Assembly: GCA_019359445.1 (NCBI GenBank)
Contig: JAHHHJ010000017.1
Coordinates: 1 to 64,000 of the forward strand
Direction of reading: 5' to 3'
Origin: Kastovskya adunca ATA6-11-RM4
GTDB taxonomy: Bacteria > Cyanobacteriota > Cyanobacteriia > Cyanobacteriales > Coleofasciculaceae
DNA: 64,000 nt
In this document: positions 54,755-63,810 of the stretch, in pieces
Layout of the letters: every line of letters begins with the position of its first letter
Numbering within the stretch: the first letter of the stretch is position 1
Program-made: the position numbers and the translations under genes
The notes under the pieces: model-generated
What the model was told of the DNA's origin: nothing
Seen by the model: the letters and a program-made list of their open reading frames with translations, nothing else
The model's database searches: none

Positions 54755-56197
54755 TTAATTGGGGATGAGAGAGGAGTCATTTTTTGCTGCACGCTCTTTC
54801 GTAAACTCCTCGTAGTAGGAGCGTTCGGTATTCACATTCCACAAATCGTGCTTTTCTCCCAGAATATTTCTGGCTGCCAACATCGCAGTCAGCATTGAGT
54901 GGTCTTGATTGTTGTAGCGATGCATCCCGTTGCGACCGACAGTTTGCAGGTTTTCAATCGTTACTAAATAGTCTTGAATTACTTGTAGATGCTGGCGATA
55001 ATCACGGTCGTATACGGGGTAAGCTTTGGGCTGACGCAGTACCACACCATCTTCTACGTCACTCACCTCTGCTAGACCCAGCTTCGCCATCTCACGGGCG
55101 GCTAAATCAAGCAACTCAACATCAGACAGCTTCCAAAGTTCGTCGCCTTCACTACAGAAGTATTCCATTCCCAAACAAGTCTTATTGGGGTCGGGAACCA
55201 TCGCCGGACTCCAATTTTTGAAGTTTTGGATGCGCCCGACTTTCACCTCTGGGCTATGAATGTAGATCCAGTTGTCGGGAAACAAGTCTGCTTTGTTGAC
55301 AATCAACGACACAATCATGAACGCCCGATAACTGAGGCTATTTGCCGCCTGCACGACTTCTGCTGGTGGGGGGGGATCGAGGCGATTGATGAGTGCGGTT
55401 ACGGGCATACTGGAGATGAAGTGGTCGCCTTCGATTTGGCGAGTTTCTCCATTTTGTCGAACTGTAATGCTTTTGATGCGATCGCCTTGACGCTCAAAAC
55501 GAATGACGCTGCTCTCTAGCTCTACGCTTCCGCCTCGGCTTTCCACCGCTTCTGTGAACCGCTCCCACATCATTCCTGGCCCCAAGGCAGGATAGTCAAA
55601 TTCTTTAATTAAGGTTTTTGTGTTGTTGCTACCAAACAAAGCGTTGAGGATAGCTGTCGTCAGGGACAGTCCTTTGATGCGCTGTGCTGCCCAATCCGCT
55701 TGAATTTTGTCGCAGGGAATTCCCCACACTTTTTCTGTGTAGGTTTTGAAGAAGGTTTGGAAAAGACGTTTGCCGAAGCGATTTGTTACCCAATCTTGCA
55801 AAGTCTCTTCAGTAGGTAGCGGCAACAATTGTGCTTTGAAGTAGCTGAGGAGAATCCGCCCACTTTCAACGATGCCCAGGTTGGATAAGGTATTAAAGGC
55901 ATCAAGAGGATAGTTGAAAAATCGACCCTGATAGTAGATCCGCGACAGCCGAGGAACTTTCAGAAATTCTTCTCCTAGCACCTCTTGCCAAAGCTGCTGC
56001 ACGGCTTCAACTTTGGTGTAGAAACGATGTCCGCCAATATCGAAGCGATAGCCTTTGTAAGTTTCAGTCCGAGCAATGCCACCCACCTTATCACCTTGCT
56101 CTAATACAATTGGCTGAATACCTTGTTTGACCAGTTCGTAAGCCGCCGTCAAACCAGCAGGGCCAGCACCAATAATCACGGCAGAATGGCGTTCCAA
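54755..56197 (-). CDS. FAD-dependent oxidoreductase, UDP-galactopyranose mutase-like
   Basis: A 480-residue flavoprotein with the dinucleotide-binding motif VIIGAGPAGLTAAYELVKQG near the start, a second flavin segment GGIARTETYKGYRFDIGGHRFYTK and FEKVWGIPC-like and NYPLDAFNTL elements typical of the UDP-galactopyranose mutase / protoporphyrinogen-oxidase-like group that accompanies polysaccharide genes. RNGMHRYNNQDHSMLTAMLAARNI near the end is the FAD-closing element. The start is TTG at 56197, directly after the TAA of the glycosyltransferase upstream, so the two genes are cotranscribed and coupled. It probably isomerises or oxidises a nucleotide sugar; the exact sugar is not known. Confidence 0.85.
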   Translation of the reverse strand: MERHSAVIIGAGPAGLTAAYELVKQGIQPIVLEQGDKVGGIARTETYKGYRFDIGGHRFYTKVEAVQQLWQEVLGEEFLKVPRLSRIYYQGRFFNYPLDAFNTLSNLGIVESGRILLSYFKAQLLPLPTEETLQDWVTNRFGKRLFQTFFKTYTEKVWGIPCDKIQADWAAQRIKGLSLTTAILNALFGSNNTKTLIKEFDYPALGPGMMWERFTEAVESRGGSVELESSVIRFERQGDRIKSITVRQNGETRQIEGDHFISSMPVTALINRLDPPPPAEVVQAANSLSYRAFMIVSLIVNKADLFPDNWIYIHSPEVKVGRIQNFKNWSPAMVPDPNKTCLGMEYFCSEGDELWKLSDVELLDLAAREMAKLGLAEVSDVEDGVVLRQPKAYPVYDRDYRQHLQVIQDYLVTIENLQTVGRNGMHRYNNQDHSMLTAMLAARNILGEKHDLWNVNTERSYYEEFTKERAAKNDSSLIPN

Positions 56198-57259
56198 TTA
56201 ACGAAGCTCCAGGGCGGTTGTTATATCAGAGCGAACTTCTAAAACTTCCGAAAATTGCACTGCTAAGACGCGGCGTTTTTGGAAGTGGCGTACTGTGCCA
56301 GTGGCAAAGGCAAGCCCGCTGTAGAGATAATAAAGCCAATGCCAGGGAATAGTGCGTAGGGCGAAACGCTTACCGCGACAACTTTGAAAGAAGCGGTAAA
56401 GGGGGGCATTGAGTGCCAGGAGTAAGAGGGCAAGTCCAGTGGCGACAGCGAGAAAAGCAACAGACCATCCGGCGGCAATTAAGCACATCATTAGCCCGTA
56501 AACCAAGACTGTGCTGATGCGGTTTTCCGTGCGGAGGTTAAGGTCGTTGTTTAAGAGGCGATCGCGCCAGATGAGTTCTGTCCACGGTAGCGCTCGCTTA
56601 AAAAAGTCTGTTTTGATCAGGGAGATTGCTTCCCAACGCTTTAAATGCTTTACCTGCAACCCTTTGTGGAGCTGAATTTTGTAGCCTGCACGGCACAGGC
56701 GATAGCCGAGTTCGATATCTTCGACGGAGGGTTGGCGATAACGTTCGTCAAAGCCACCCATCCTGAGGAAAACGTCGCGGCGAATTGCCCCGCAAGCGCC
56801 CCAGAAAGTAGAGGCTTTCGTGGAGGCAATTTGGTGCGTGTAGTGGTGGAACAGGTTTCTATACTGCGATAGAAAATTCTTTGCCCCAGGTGCGTCATCG
56901 TAGGAACCGATCAACGCGTCTAAGTCGGGTTGCTGGGAAAACGCGATCGCCACCTGCTCTATTGCCTCCGGACAAATCGCCACATCCGCATCCACAAAAA
57001 AAAGGATGTCACCCCTTGCCGCCTGCGCCCCCACATTCCTTGCCCTAGCTGGGCCGGAACAAACAGAAAGTCTTAGCACCTTTACCCCAAACTCTTTGGC
57101 AAGTTGCCAGGAATCATCCGTATCGCCATCGGCTACGACAATCACTTCATCCGGTTGAGGTTGTGCTTCCATCAACTTTGACAGACACTCCCGAAAGGCT
57201 GTGCCTCCGTTGTACACCGGGATAATCACCGAAATTGTTGGCTTTTTAGGGAAGAGCAT
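56198..57259 (-). CDS. Membrane-associated GT2 glycosyltransferase
   Basis: A 353-residue family 2 glycosyltransferase. SVIIPVYNGG opens the nucleotide-sugar domain, FFVDADVAI supplies the DxD metal motif, GACGAIRRDVFLRMGGFDE and SVEDIELGYRLCRAGYKI hold the acceptor and catalytic acid (ED) regions. Two membrane spans (about 240-285) precede the C-terminal tail, placing it at the inner face of the plasma membrane. ATG at 57259. It is the first gene of a two-gene operon with the FAD enzyme. Probably adds a sugar to a lipid-linked or polysaccharide acceptor. Confidence 0.9.
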   Translation of the reverse strand: MLFPKKPTISVIIPVYNGGTAFRECLSKLMEAQPQPDEVIVVADGDTDDSWQLAKEFGVKVLRLSVCSGPARARNVGAQAARGDILFFVDADVAICPEAIEQVAIAFSQQPDLDALIGSYDDAPGAKNFLSQYRNLFHHYTHQIASTKASTFWGACGAIRRDVFLRMGGFDERYRQPSVEDIELGYRLCRAGYKIQLHKGLQVKHLKRWEAISLIKTDFFKRALPWTELIWRDRLLNNDLNLRTENRISTVLVYGLMMCLIAAGWSVAFLAVATGLALLLLALNAPLYRFFQSCRGKRFALRTIPWHWLYYLYSGLAFATGTVRHFQKRRVLAVQFSEVLEVRSDITTALELR

Positions 57260-57611
57260 TACTTAGACTTACTTAATACAACAGTTTTCTTGGTTCTCTC
57301 AAATCCGCTTGAGACTAAGTAGTATCTACTAGAAAATTTTCTCTGCTGGTCAGGCGTAGCCCCTGGTAACACTTGCCTTTTCTTCTGCATACTGACTAAA
57401 TGCAGCTTATTGCGCTCAAAGGTCTGTAGTTTTGTTAATTTCTTTGATCGTAGATGACTTTCCGTAATCAATGTTTATACGGTGATTGCTTCACACAATC
57501 TTTATAATTTAGCCGCATTTTTATAAAGAAGAAATAAAGTTTCAGTGAAGAAATGTCTAACTCCGGTAATTTTCTGCCATTATCAGCGCCATAAGTCTGT
57601 CTTGCTTTTGT
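57260..57611. other. Divergent promoter region of the polysaccharide genes
   Basis: About 350 bp between GT2 genes transcribed away from each other. A 70-codon minus frame (57259-57471, TTG start, no ribosome site, highly basic) is probably not a gene. No palindrome strong enough to call an operator was seen. Confidence 0.4.
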
Positions 57612-58772
57612 GTGAATAATTATCATTCTTCCTTAGTTTCAGTAATTATACCTACCTATAATGCTGAAAAGTTTATAGAAAGAACCTTAAATTCAGTAAT
57701 TTCTCAGACCTACTTAAATATTGAAGTCTTAGTCGTTGACGACGGCTCCCAAGATCGGACAGCGGAAGTTGTCAAGGCGATCGCCCAAAAAGACTCCCGA
57801 ATTATTCTTTTGCAGCAAGAAAATGCCGGAGTTGCCGCTGCTCGGAATTTAGCCATAGAAAAATCGCGAGGCGAGTACATTGCACCGATTGATGCTGACG
57901 ATATTTGGTATCCTCAAAATCTGGAAAAACAAGTGCAATGTATGCTACAAGCAGACTCCTCGGTGGGAGTCGTTTATTCCTGGTCAGTGGATATTGATGA
58001 AGAAGATCGACTCACGGGAGGATTTTATAACTCCAACCTACAGGGGAAAATTCGCGCCGCCCTTGTCTACAAGTATTTCATCGGTAATGCTAGTTCTTCT
58101 CTAATCCGTCGGGCTTGCTTTGAGAAAGTTGGCGGTTACAATCGCCACTTAAAAGAACAAAATGCTCAGGGATGCGAGGATTGGGAGATTTACCTACGTA
58201 TAGCTAAACATTATCAATTTCGAGTAGTACCAGAGTTTCTTGTCGGCTACCGACAGATAACCAGCAGCATGTCTTGCAACGATGAACTAATGGCAAAGTC
58301 TCATTCTCTGGTTATGGCAAGCGTCCGCCAACAATCACCTGAGATTCTGCCCAAAACTTATCGATGGTCTAGCAGTAGTTTCTATGTGTATCTAGCGGCA
58401 AAAAATAGTCGAAGCGGTAACGTCAGCAGAACCTTATTCTGGCTGTACGAAGCGTTAAAGCTAGATACAGTGATGATGCTTTTGCGCCACCATCTTTACG
58501 CCTTGACTATCATCAGCATCTTTCAGCTTATTGTTCAAGCCGTCACCTCGACCATTGCTTCCGATTCTTGTCCTCCGTTGCCGTTGAGAGCCCCGGAACG
58601 AGAAATGACAACAGTGAATATTATTAGACGAACGAACATTCATCGATTTCTTCCTGCACAATTATATGAGAGGTGGCGATTAAGTAAATTAGTTCGCCCT
58701 TCAGAAAAAACTGAATTTCTGTATTCTCAAATACCCAAAGTCAAAGCTTTTAGTAATATCAAATCCCTTTGA
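57612..58772 (+). CDS. GT2 glycosyltransferase
   Basis: A 386-residue family 2 glycosyltransferase: LVSVIIPTYNAEKFIERTLNSVISQTY, VVDDGSQDRT, the metal motif PIDADDIWYP and CEDWEIYLRIAKHY with the catalytic acid region. One hydrophobic stretch near residue 295-310 may touch the membrane. The start is GTG at 57612 without a clear ribosome site. First gene of the rightward polysaccharide operon; the DNA is AT-richer than in its neighbours, hinting at separate acquisition. Donor and acceptor unknown. Confidence 0.88.
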   Translation: MNNYHSSLVSVIIPTYNAEKFIERTLNSVISQTYLNIEVLVVDDGSQDRTAEVVKAIAQKDSRIILLQQENAGVAAARNLAIEKSRGEYIAPIDADDIWYPQNLEKQVQCMLQADSSVGVVYSWSVDIDEEDRLTGGFYNSNLQGKIRAALVYKYFIGNASSSLIRRACFEKVGGYNRHLKEQNAQGCEDWEIYLRIAKHYQFRVVPEFLVGYRQITSSMSCNDELMAKSHSLVMASVRQQSPEILPKTYRWSSSSFYVYLAAKNSRSGNVSRTLFWLYEALKLDTVMMLLRHHLYALTIISIFQLIVQAVTSTIASDSCPPLPLRAPEREMTTVNIIRRTNIHRFLPAQLYERWRLSKLVRPSEKTEFLYSQIPKVKAFSNIKSL

Positions 58773-58950
58773 TTAATACTCCCTAGCTTTTTGCGGGAAA
58801 ATGAAGCGACCTTCTCCCCCTGCTGTCCCTATTTCTCGGCTTCCTTTGCTCTCCTCAACCTTAACGGTGGGGATTGAAGCGGTTCAATATAATTCTATTT
58901 CTGCTTGCTGCTTAAACCTTTAGTTGTCTCTACTCCAAGAGCTTTTGCTT

Positions 58951-61656
58951 ATGCTTAATCCAATCAAAGTGGTGGATATCGAATTGAGCCGCCCGCTCGT
59001 TAAGTTTGAAGGTTTAGATGGCTATATGGGGCTGCAAGGACTAGTTCGCCTACATGGTGCCCCCATTGGGTATATCAAAGCACCTGTGACGGCGGGTTGT
59101 GTGAGTGCAAAAACTTTAAGCACACTGATTCTGGAACAGCATAGCTGGTCTATCATCCACCACCTTTTGCAGAATGGATTAGCAGCACCCCCACGACCAG
59201 AAAAGTTGCGGCTTGAAGATTTGTTTGACGTGCCACCGCCACAGTATAGCGGGACGTTGCCGTTAGTGACGGTAGCGGTTTGTACGCGCGATCGCCCTAC
59301 CGATCTTGCCCTGTGTCTAGATGCTCTCAGCCTTCTAGATTATCCAGCCCTCGATATTCTGGTTGTGGATAATGCCCCTAGCAGTGATGCGACTAAATGT
59401 CTGGTGCAGACAAAATATCCCCATGTCCGTTATGTGACAGAACCTCGTCCTGGTCTAGATTGGGCACGCAACCGAGCCATCATTGAGGCGAGAGGCGAAA
59501 TTATTGCTTATACCGATGATGATGTCGTAGTCGATGCAGGGTGGGTAAAAGCTTTAGCCAAGGTATTCATCGAAAATCCAGAGGTAATGGCAATCACCGG
59601 CTTAGTTGTGCCTTACGAACTGGAAACAGAAGCACAAGTTTTGTTTGAGATGCAAGGCGGCTTTGGCAAGGGATTTAAGCGTAAGTGGTATGAAGTCAAA
59701 CCGAATACGAAGACGCCGTGGTGGTTTTTTGCCACAGGTAATTACGGTACAGGGGCAAATATGGCTTACCGTCGCAGCGTGTTTGCGGAAGTGGGTTACT
59801 TTGATCCGGCTTTGGATGTTGGGACTCTCACCAATGGTGCTGGCGATTTGGAGATGTTCTTCCGGGTTGTAAAGGGAGGACATACGCTGGTTTATGAGCC
59901 TAATGCGATCGTCCGTCACCGCCATCGACGAGATTATGAGAAATTGCGAAAGCAACTACATGCAAACGGTGCCGTGTTTGCCTATTTCATGTGCAGTATC
60001 CGATTGCATCCTGAAGAAGCCTTTTCTTTCCTGCGGCTCGGTTTAACCTGGCTGTGGTCTTGGCATATCCGTCGCTTGTTTATGTCCTTCATGTATCCAA
60101 CCCGCTTCCCTCGCGATTTGATTTGGGCAGAACTGATGGGGTGCTTTACGGGTTTGGGAACCTATCAGAAATCTAGTAAGGTTGCCGCCCAGATCGCCCA
60201 AGATTATGGCTCTCTTCCACCCATTAAAGTACCAAAAAAGCCTGTACCCTCTACAGAGCCTCCAAAACTTCCAGACGCGATCGCCGTGCGTACCGTTGAG
60301 TTAACTCAACCTCTACAGCCGATAGTTAACACGACCGACTATGCAAATGTGCGCGTCTATGTTACCTGGAATCATTCAGCAATTGGGAGCTTCGATATTG
60401 AAGATCAACACCAGCCCATTAGCGTAACTCGCTTGTGCGAGGCAATTGTTGACTCTCTGGGTATCAAACTACTCCAAGCCGACCCACGAGTGAATGTAGA
60501 TGAGTGCGCCAGGGAAGCGATCGCCCTACTGAAGCAGCAATACACGCCAACTGAACCTAAGGAGGCAGAATCTATTAAGCTGCCTGTTAATGTCTCAGCT
60601 TCTATCGTGGTAGGAACATACGACAGACCTGACGATCTACGTAAATGCCTCCGCAGCTTAGTCGATCAGGAGTCACTCCGTCAGGTAGAAGTTATTGTTG
60701 TGGACAACCATCCTACTTCGGGTTTAACTCCACCTGTAGTAGCTGAGTTCCCAGAGGTAATCTTGGTGAGCGAGCCACGACAAGGGGTAGCTTATGCTCG
60801 CAATGCAGGTATTATCGTCAGTAAAGGGGACATCGTAGTCACAGTAGATGATGATGTGACAATATTCCCTGATTGGCTGGAAAAATTAATCGCACCCTTC
60901 GCTCGCGCTGACGTGATGACGGTAAGTGGAAATATCTTGCCTAGAGAATTACAAACCGAGTCACAGCAAATATTTGAGCAATATGGTAGTGGCGGTCTAG
61001 GACGTGGTTTTAATCGCTTTGAGGTTGACGGAGATTGGTTTGAACACTCTTGGATGCACTCTGTACCAACTTGGGAACTTGGTGGAACTGCCAATGCTGC
61101 CTTCCGTGCGACTATCTTTAGCCATCCTGAGATTGGTTTGATGGATGAAGCACTCGGCCCAGGTATGCCTTCAGGCGTTGGAGAAGATATCTATATCTTC
61201 TACAAGGTACTCAAAGCTGGTTATACGATCGTTTATGAACCTGCGGCACTGGTTTGGCACAAGCACCGCCGCGATATGTCGGCTCTACGCCGTCAACTCT
61301 ACAACTACAGCAAGGGAATCATCTCCTATCATCTAACAACTTTCTTGTGCGATCGCGATCTGCGGGGATTACTGGCTGTAGCAATTGGTCTGCCGATGTG
61401 GCAAATGCAGCGAATTAGAGAACGGTTTCAACGTCGTTGCGCTCATCCTATCCCGATGATCTTATTGGATATAGCTGGGAATCTAGCGGGACCTTGGTCG
61501 CTATGGCAGTCTCGCCAACGAGTCAAGGGCGAAGGTCGTAGCGCCCCTTATATTCCCGTTTCCCAACGAGTGGATACCACAACATCAAAGCTTATTTTAG
61601 CGGAGACACCTAACTATGCAAACGTTGGTGAGTTTTACCCCGTATCAAAAAATTGA
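58951..61656 (+). CDS. Tandem GT2-GT2 glycosyltransferase with duplicated accessory modules
   Basis: A 901-residue protein with two complete GT2 domains. First: VTVAVCTRDRPTDLALCLDAL, metal motif AYTDDDVVVDAG (near residue 187), NGAGDLEMFFRVVKGGHTLVYEP. Second: ASIVVGTYDRPDDLRKCLRSL, VTVDDDVTIFPDW (near 632), GVGEDIYIFYKVLKAGYTIVYEP. Each is preceded by an accessory module of about 90 residues (residues 1-95 and 450-545) sharing the pattern VxEL..PL and a Tyr-rich strand; the C-terminus (NYANVGEFYPVS) looks like the start of a third. I chose ATG 58951 over an upstream TTG at 58924. It would build alternating or repeated sugar linkages in the exported polymer. It ends 6 bp before the permease gene. 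Confidence 0.88.
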   Translation: MLNPIKVVDIELSRPLVKFEGLDGYMGLQGLVRLHGAPIGYIKAPVTAGCVSAKTLSTLILEQHSWSIIHHLLQNGLAAPPRPEKLRLEDLFDVPPPQYSGTLPLVTVAVCTRDRPTDLALCLDALSLLDYPALDILVVDNAPSSDATKCLVQTKYPHVRYVTEPRPGLDWARNRAIIEARGEIIAYTDDDVVVDAGWVKALAKVFIENPEVMAITGLVVPYELETEAQVLFEMQGGFGKGFKRKWYEVKPNTKTPWWFFATGNYGTGANMAYRRSVFAEVGYFDPALDVGTLTNGAGDLEMFFRVVKGGHTLVYEPNAIVRHRHRRDYEKLRKQLHANGAVFAYFMCSIRLHPEEAFSFLRLGLTWLWSWHIRRLFMSFMYPTRFPRDLIWAELMGCFTGLGTYQKSSKVAAQIAQDYGSLPPIKVPKKPVPSTEPPKLPDAIAVRTVELTQPLQPIVNTTDYANVRVYVTWNHSAIGSFDIEDQHQPISVTRLCEAIVDSLGIKLLQADPRVNVDECAREAIALLKQQYTPTEPKEAESIKLPVNVSASIVVGTYDRPDDLRKCLRSLVDQESLRQVEVIVVDNHPTSGLTPPVVAEFPEVILVSEPRQGVAYARNAGIIVSKGDIVVTVDDDVTIFPDWLEKLIAPFARADVMTVSGNILPRELQTESQQIFEQYGSGGLGRGFNRFEVDGDWFEHSWMHSVPTWELGGTANAAFRATIFSHPEIGLMDEALGPGMPSGVGEDIYIFYKVLKAGYTIVYEPAALVWHKHRRDMSALRRQLYNYSKGIISYHLTTFLCDRDLRGLLAVAIGLPMWQMQRIRERFQRRCAHPIPMILLDIAGNLAGPWSLWQSRQRVKGEGRSAPYIPVSQRVDTTTSKLILAETPNYANVGEFYPVSKN

Positions 61657-61662
61657 ACGCTC

Positions 61663-62463
61663 ATGCTATCTAAGCGGAAATTCCCAGATCCTCTCTATAA
61701 GTGGCGGTTAGCCTATCTATACGACCTATTGCGAGAGTTAGTTGCTCGCGATATGAAGTTGCTCTACAAGCGGTCAGCCTTAGGAATCGCTTGGACGCTG
61801 ATTAACCCATTGCTACAACTGGCAGTTTTTGTCTTTGTCTTCCAGATTGTGCTACCCGTTTCCATACCCAACTACGCTTCGTTTGTGTTTACTGGTTTGC
61901 TCGTCTGGACTTGGTTTCAAAACTCCCTGTTCCAAGCCACTGGGGCGATCATCGCCAATCGTCCCCTAATCCGACAACCCGGTTTCCCAATAGCCATCTT
62001 GCCCGTAGTAATTACGACAACGGGCTTGATTCACTTCGTGCTAGGGCTTCCCGTCTTGATCGTCTTTCTGCTGATCGATGGAGTTCAGCTACAGCCTGTC
62101 ATCCTATTTCTGCCACTTTTGCAGGCGCTTCAGTTTGCCCTAACCGTTAGCATCGCCTACTTACTAGCTGCTTTGAACGTCACGTTTCGGGACACCCAGC
62201 ACACGCTCGGTGTCTTGCTACAGCTATTGTTCTATCTGACGCCCATTTTTTACGATATCAATAACGTGCCCGCCGCTTATCAGTACCTCTACAACCTCAA
62301 CCCGATAGTACATATTGTCAACGCTTATCGGGATGTACTAATACAAGGAACGTTACCCAATTGGCAACCATTAGTAATTATCGCCGTCTTAATGGCAGTT
62401 TGTTTACCCATTGGTTTGCAGTTTTTTCGGCGGCAGAGCGATCGCTTTGTGGAGGAACTCTAA
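61663..62463 (+). CDS. ABC-2 type polysaccharide export permease (Wzm-like)
   Basis: A 266-residue integral membrane protein with six predicted spans, typical of ABC-2 permeases for O-antigen, teichoic acid or capsule export. Recognisable: LRELVARDMKLLYKRSALGIAWTLINPLLQLAVFVFVFQ at the start, FTGLLVWTWFQNSLFQATGAIIANRPLIRQPGFP, ALNVTFRDTQHTLGVLLQLLFYLTPIFY, and NLNPIVHIVNAYRDVLIQG. It forms the pore with the ATPase encoded immediately downstream (the stop TAA and the next ATG are adjacent). Confidence 0.93.
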   Translation: MLSKRKFPDPLYKWRLAYLYDLLRELVARDMKLLYKRSALGIAWTLINPLLQLAVFVFVFQIVLPVSIPNYASFVFTGLLVWTWFQNSLFQATGAIIANRPLIRQPGFPIAILPVVITTTGLIHFVLGLPVLIVFLLIDGVQLQPVILFLPLLQALQFALTVSIAYLLAALNVTFRDTQHTLGVLLQLLFYLTPIFYDINNVPAAYQYLYNLNPIVHIVNAYRDVLIQGTLPNWQPLVIIAVLMAVCLPIGLQFFRRQSDRFVEEL

Positions 62464-63759
62464 ATGCCTGAAGCCATTATCGTCAAAAGACTGGGTAAGC
62501 GATTCAACCGCTACCATGCTGAACGACCTGTCACCATCATGGAAGCAGCACTGTCGGGTTTGCGGCGCATGAAACCCCTAGAGTGTTTCTGGGCATTGCG
62601 CGATGTCAGCTTCACTGTCTCTCCAGGTCAGATGTTAGGGATTATCGGTAAGAACGGCGCAGGTAAATCCACGCTGTTACAGCTTATTGGTGGCGTCGGA
62701 CGTCCGGATGAGGGAAGAGTAAAAGTCAATGGACGAATTGGGGCGCTACTGGATTTGGGTGCTGGCTTCCACGCCGATTTGACTGGGAGAGAAAATGTTG
62801 GTGTCAGCGGCGTGGTGGCGGGTCTGACTCGTCGGGAAGTAGCGCGGCGCTTTGATGCCATTGTAGAGTTTGCCGAGTTAGAGCAGTTTATTGACAACCC
62901 AGTACGTACCTACAGCACGGGGATGCAGATGCGCTTGGCATTTGCGGTGGCTGTCCACACTGACCCCAATGTGCTTTTAGTGGATGAGTTTCTTTCGGTG
63001 GGCGACCTTTCGTTTCAGGCAAAGTGCTTAGAACGAATTGCCCAGTTGAAAACTTCCGGCTGTGCAATAGTCCTTATTTCTCACAGCGCGCAACAAATTC
63101 AGGAACTCTGCGACCAAGCGTTGTGGTTGCGTCAGGGGCAAATTGTGGCGTATGGGGAACCAGACGTTGTGGCGGGGCAGTACAAGGTCGAGATGCGATC
63201 GCAAACGCAGCAACGCACCCCCGTACGCCCTCCCAAACTGACCTCGGCAGGTACTGAGCTGCGACTCCATGAAAACCGCTTTGGCTCTTTGGATGTCGAA
63301 ATTACCGACGTGCGCTTGCTACCAGCATCAGAAATCGAGAGTGGAGAAGCCCTGACGGTGGAGATTGAGTATCTGGCAACGCAGCTCATTATGGCTCCCA
63401 TTTTCAGCGTCACCATTAGCGATGAAGAGGGTCAAATTTGCTTCGATACCAGCACGGCAACCCTTGGGCGCACCAGCGAAGTCAGCCTGCCCCTAACCAC
63501 CTCGCTACAGCAAATTCAGGGCAAAGGACAGATTAAATTACATTGCGATCGCCTCGATCTCAATGGTGGGCGCTACTACGTCGATATTGGAATCTACGAG
63601 CAGAACTGGGCGTATGCCTACGACTACCACTGGCACGTTTATCCATTATTAGTGCGTTCAAAAATGGGAGCCAAAGGTGTCCTTGCTCCACCCTATCGCT
63701 GGGAGATGGGTAGCGTACAGCTATCCAGCCTTAAACGCTCTCAAACCCATCAACTCTAA
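62464..63759 (+). CDS. ABC transporter ATPase of polysaccharide export (Wzt-like, with C-terminal binding domain)
   Basis: A 431-residue ATPase. Nucleotide-binding domain (about 1-235): Walker A GKNGAGKST, ABC signature YSTGMQMRLAF, Walker B VLLVDEFLSVGD and switch His in LISHSAQQ. The extended C-terminal half (about 270-420) matches the Wzt C-terminal polysaccharide-recognition domain (VEIEYLATQ, GGRYYVDIGIYE). Such a domain selects the correct terminal sugar or cap before export. Starts directly after the permease stop. Followed by a GT39-like gene after 51 bp. Confidence 0.93.
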   Translation: MPEAIIVKRLGKRFNRYHAERPVTIMEAALSGLRRMKPLECFWALRDVSFTVSPGQMLGIIGKNGAGKSTLLQLIGGVGRPDEGRVKVNGRIGALLDLGAGFHADLTGRENVGVSGVVAGLTRREVARRFDAIVEFAELEQFIDNPVRTYSTGMQMRLAFAVAVHTDPNVLLVDEFLSVGDLSFQAKCLERIAQLKTSGCAIVLISHSAQQIQELCDQALWLRQGQIVAYGEPDVVAGQYKVEMRSQTQQRTPVRPPKLTSAGTELRLHENRFGSLDVEITDVRLLPASEIESGEALTVEIEYLATQLIMAPIFSVTISDEEGQICFDTSTATLGRTSEVSLPLTTSLQQIQGKGQIKLHCDRLDLNGGRYYVDIGIYEQNWAYAYDYHWHVYPLLVRSKMGAKGVLAPPYRWEMGSVQLSSLKRSQTHQL

Positions 63760-63810
63760 AAGGTTGAGCCTTTCGTTTACGCCACAATTAAGTAAACGTC
63801 AGGATGCGAA

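Noticed and set aside
57259-57471. 70-codon minus-strand frame before the GT2 gene
   Set aside because: TTG start, no ribosome site, very basic composition and no recognisable motif; more likely leader or promoter DNA.
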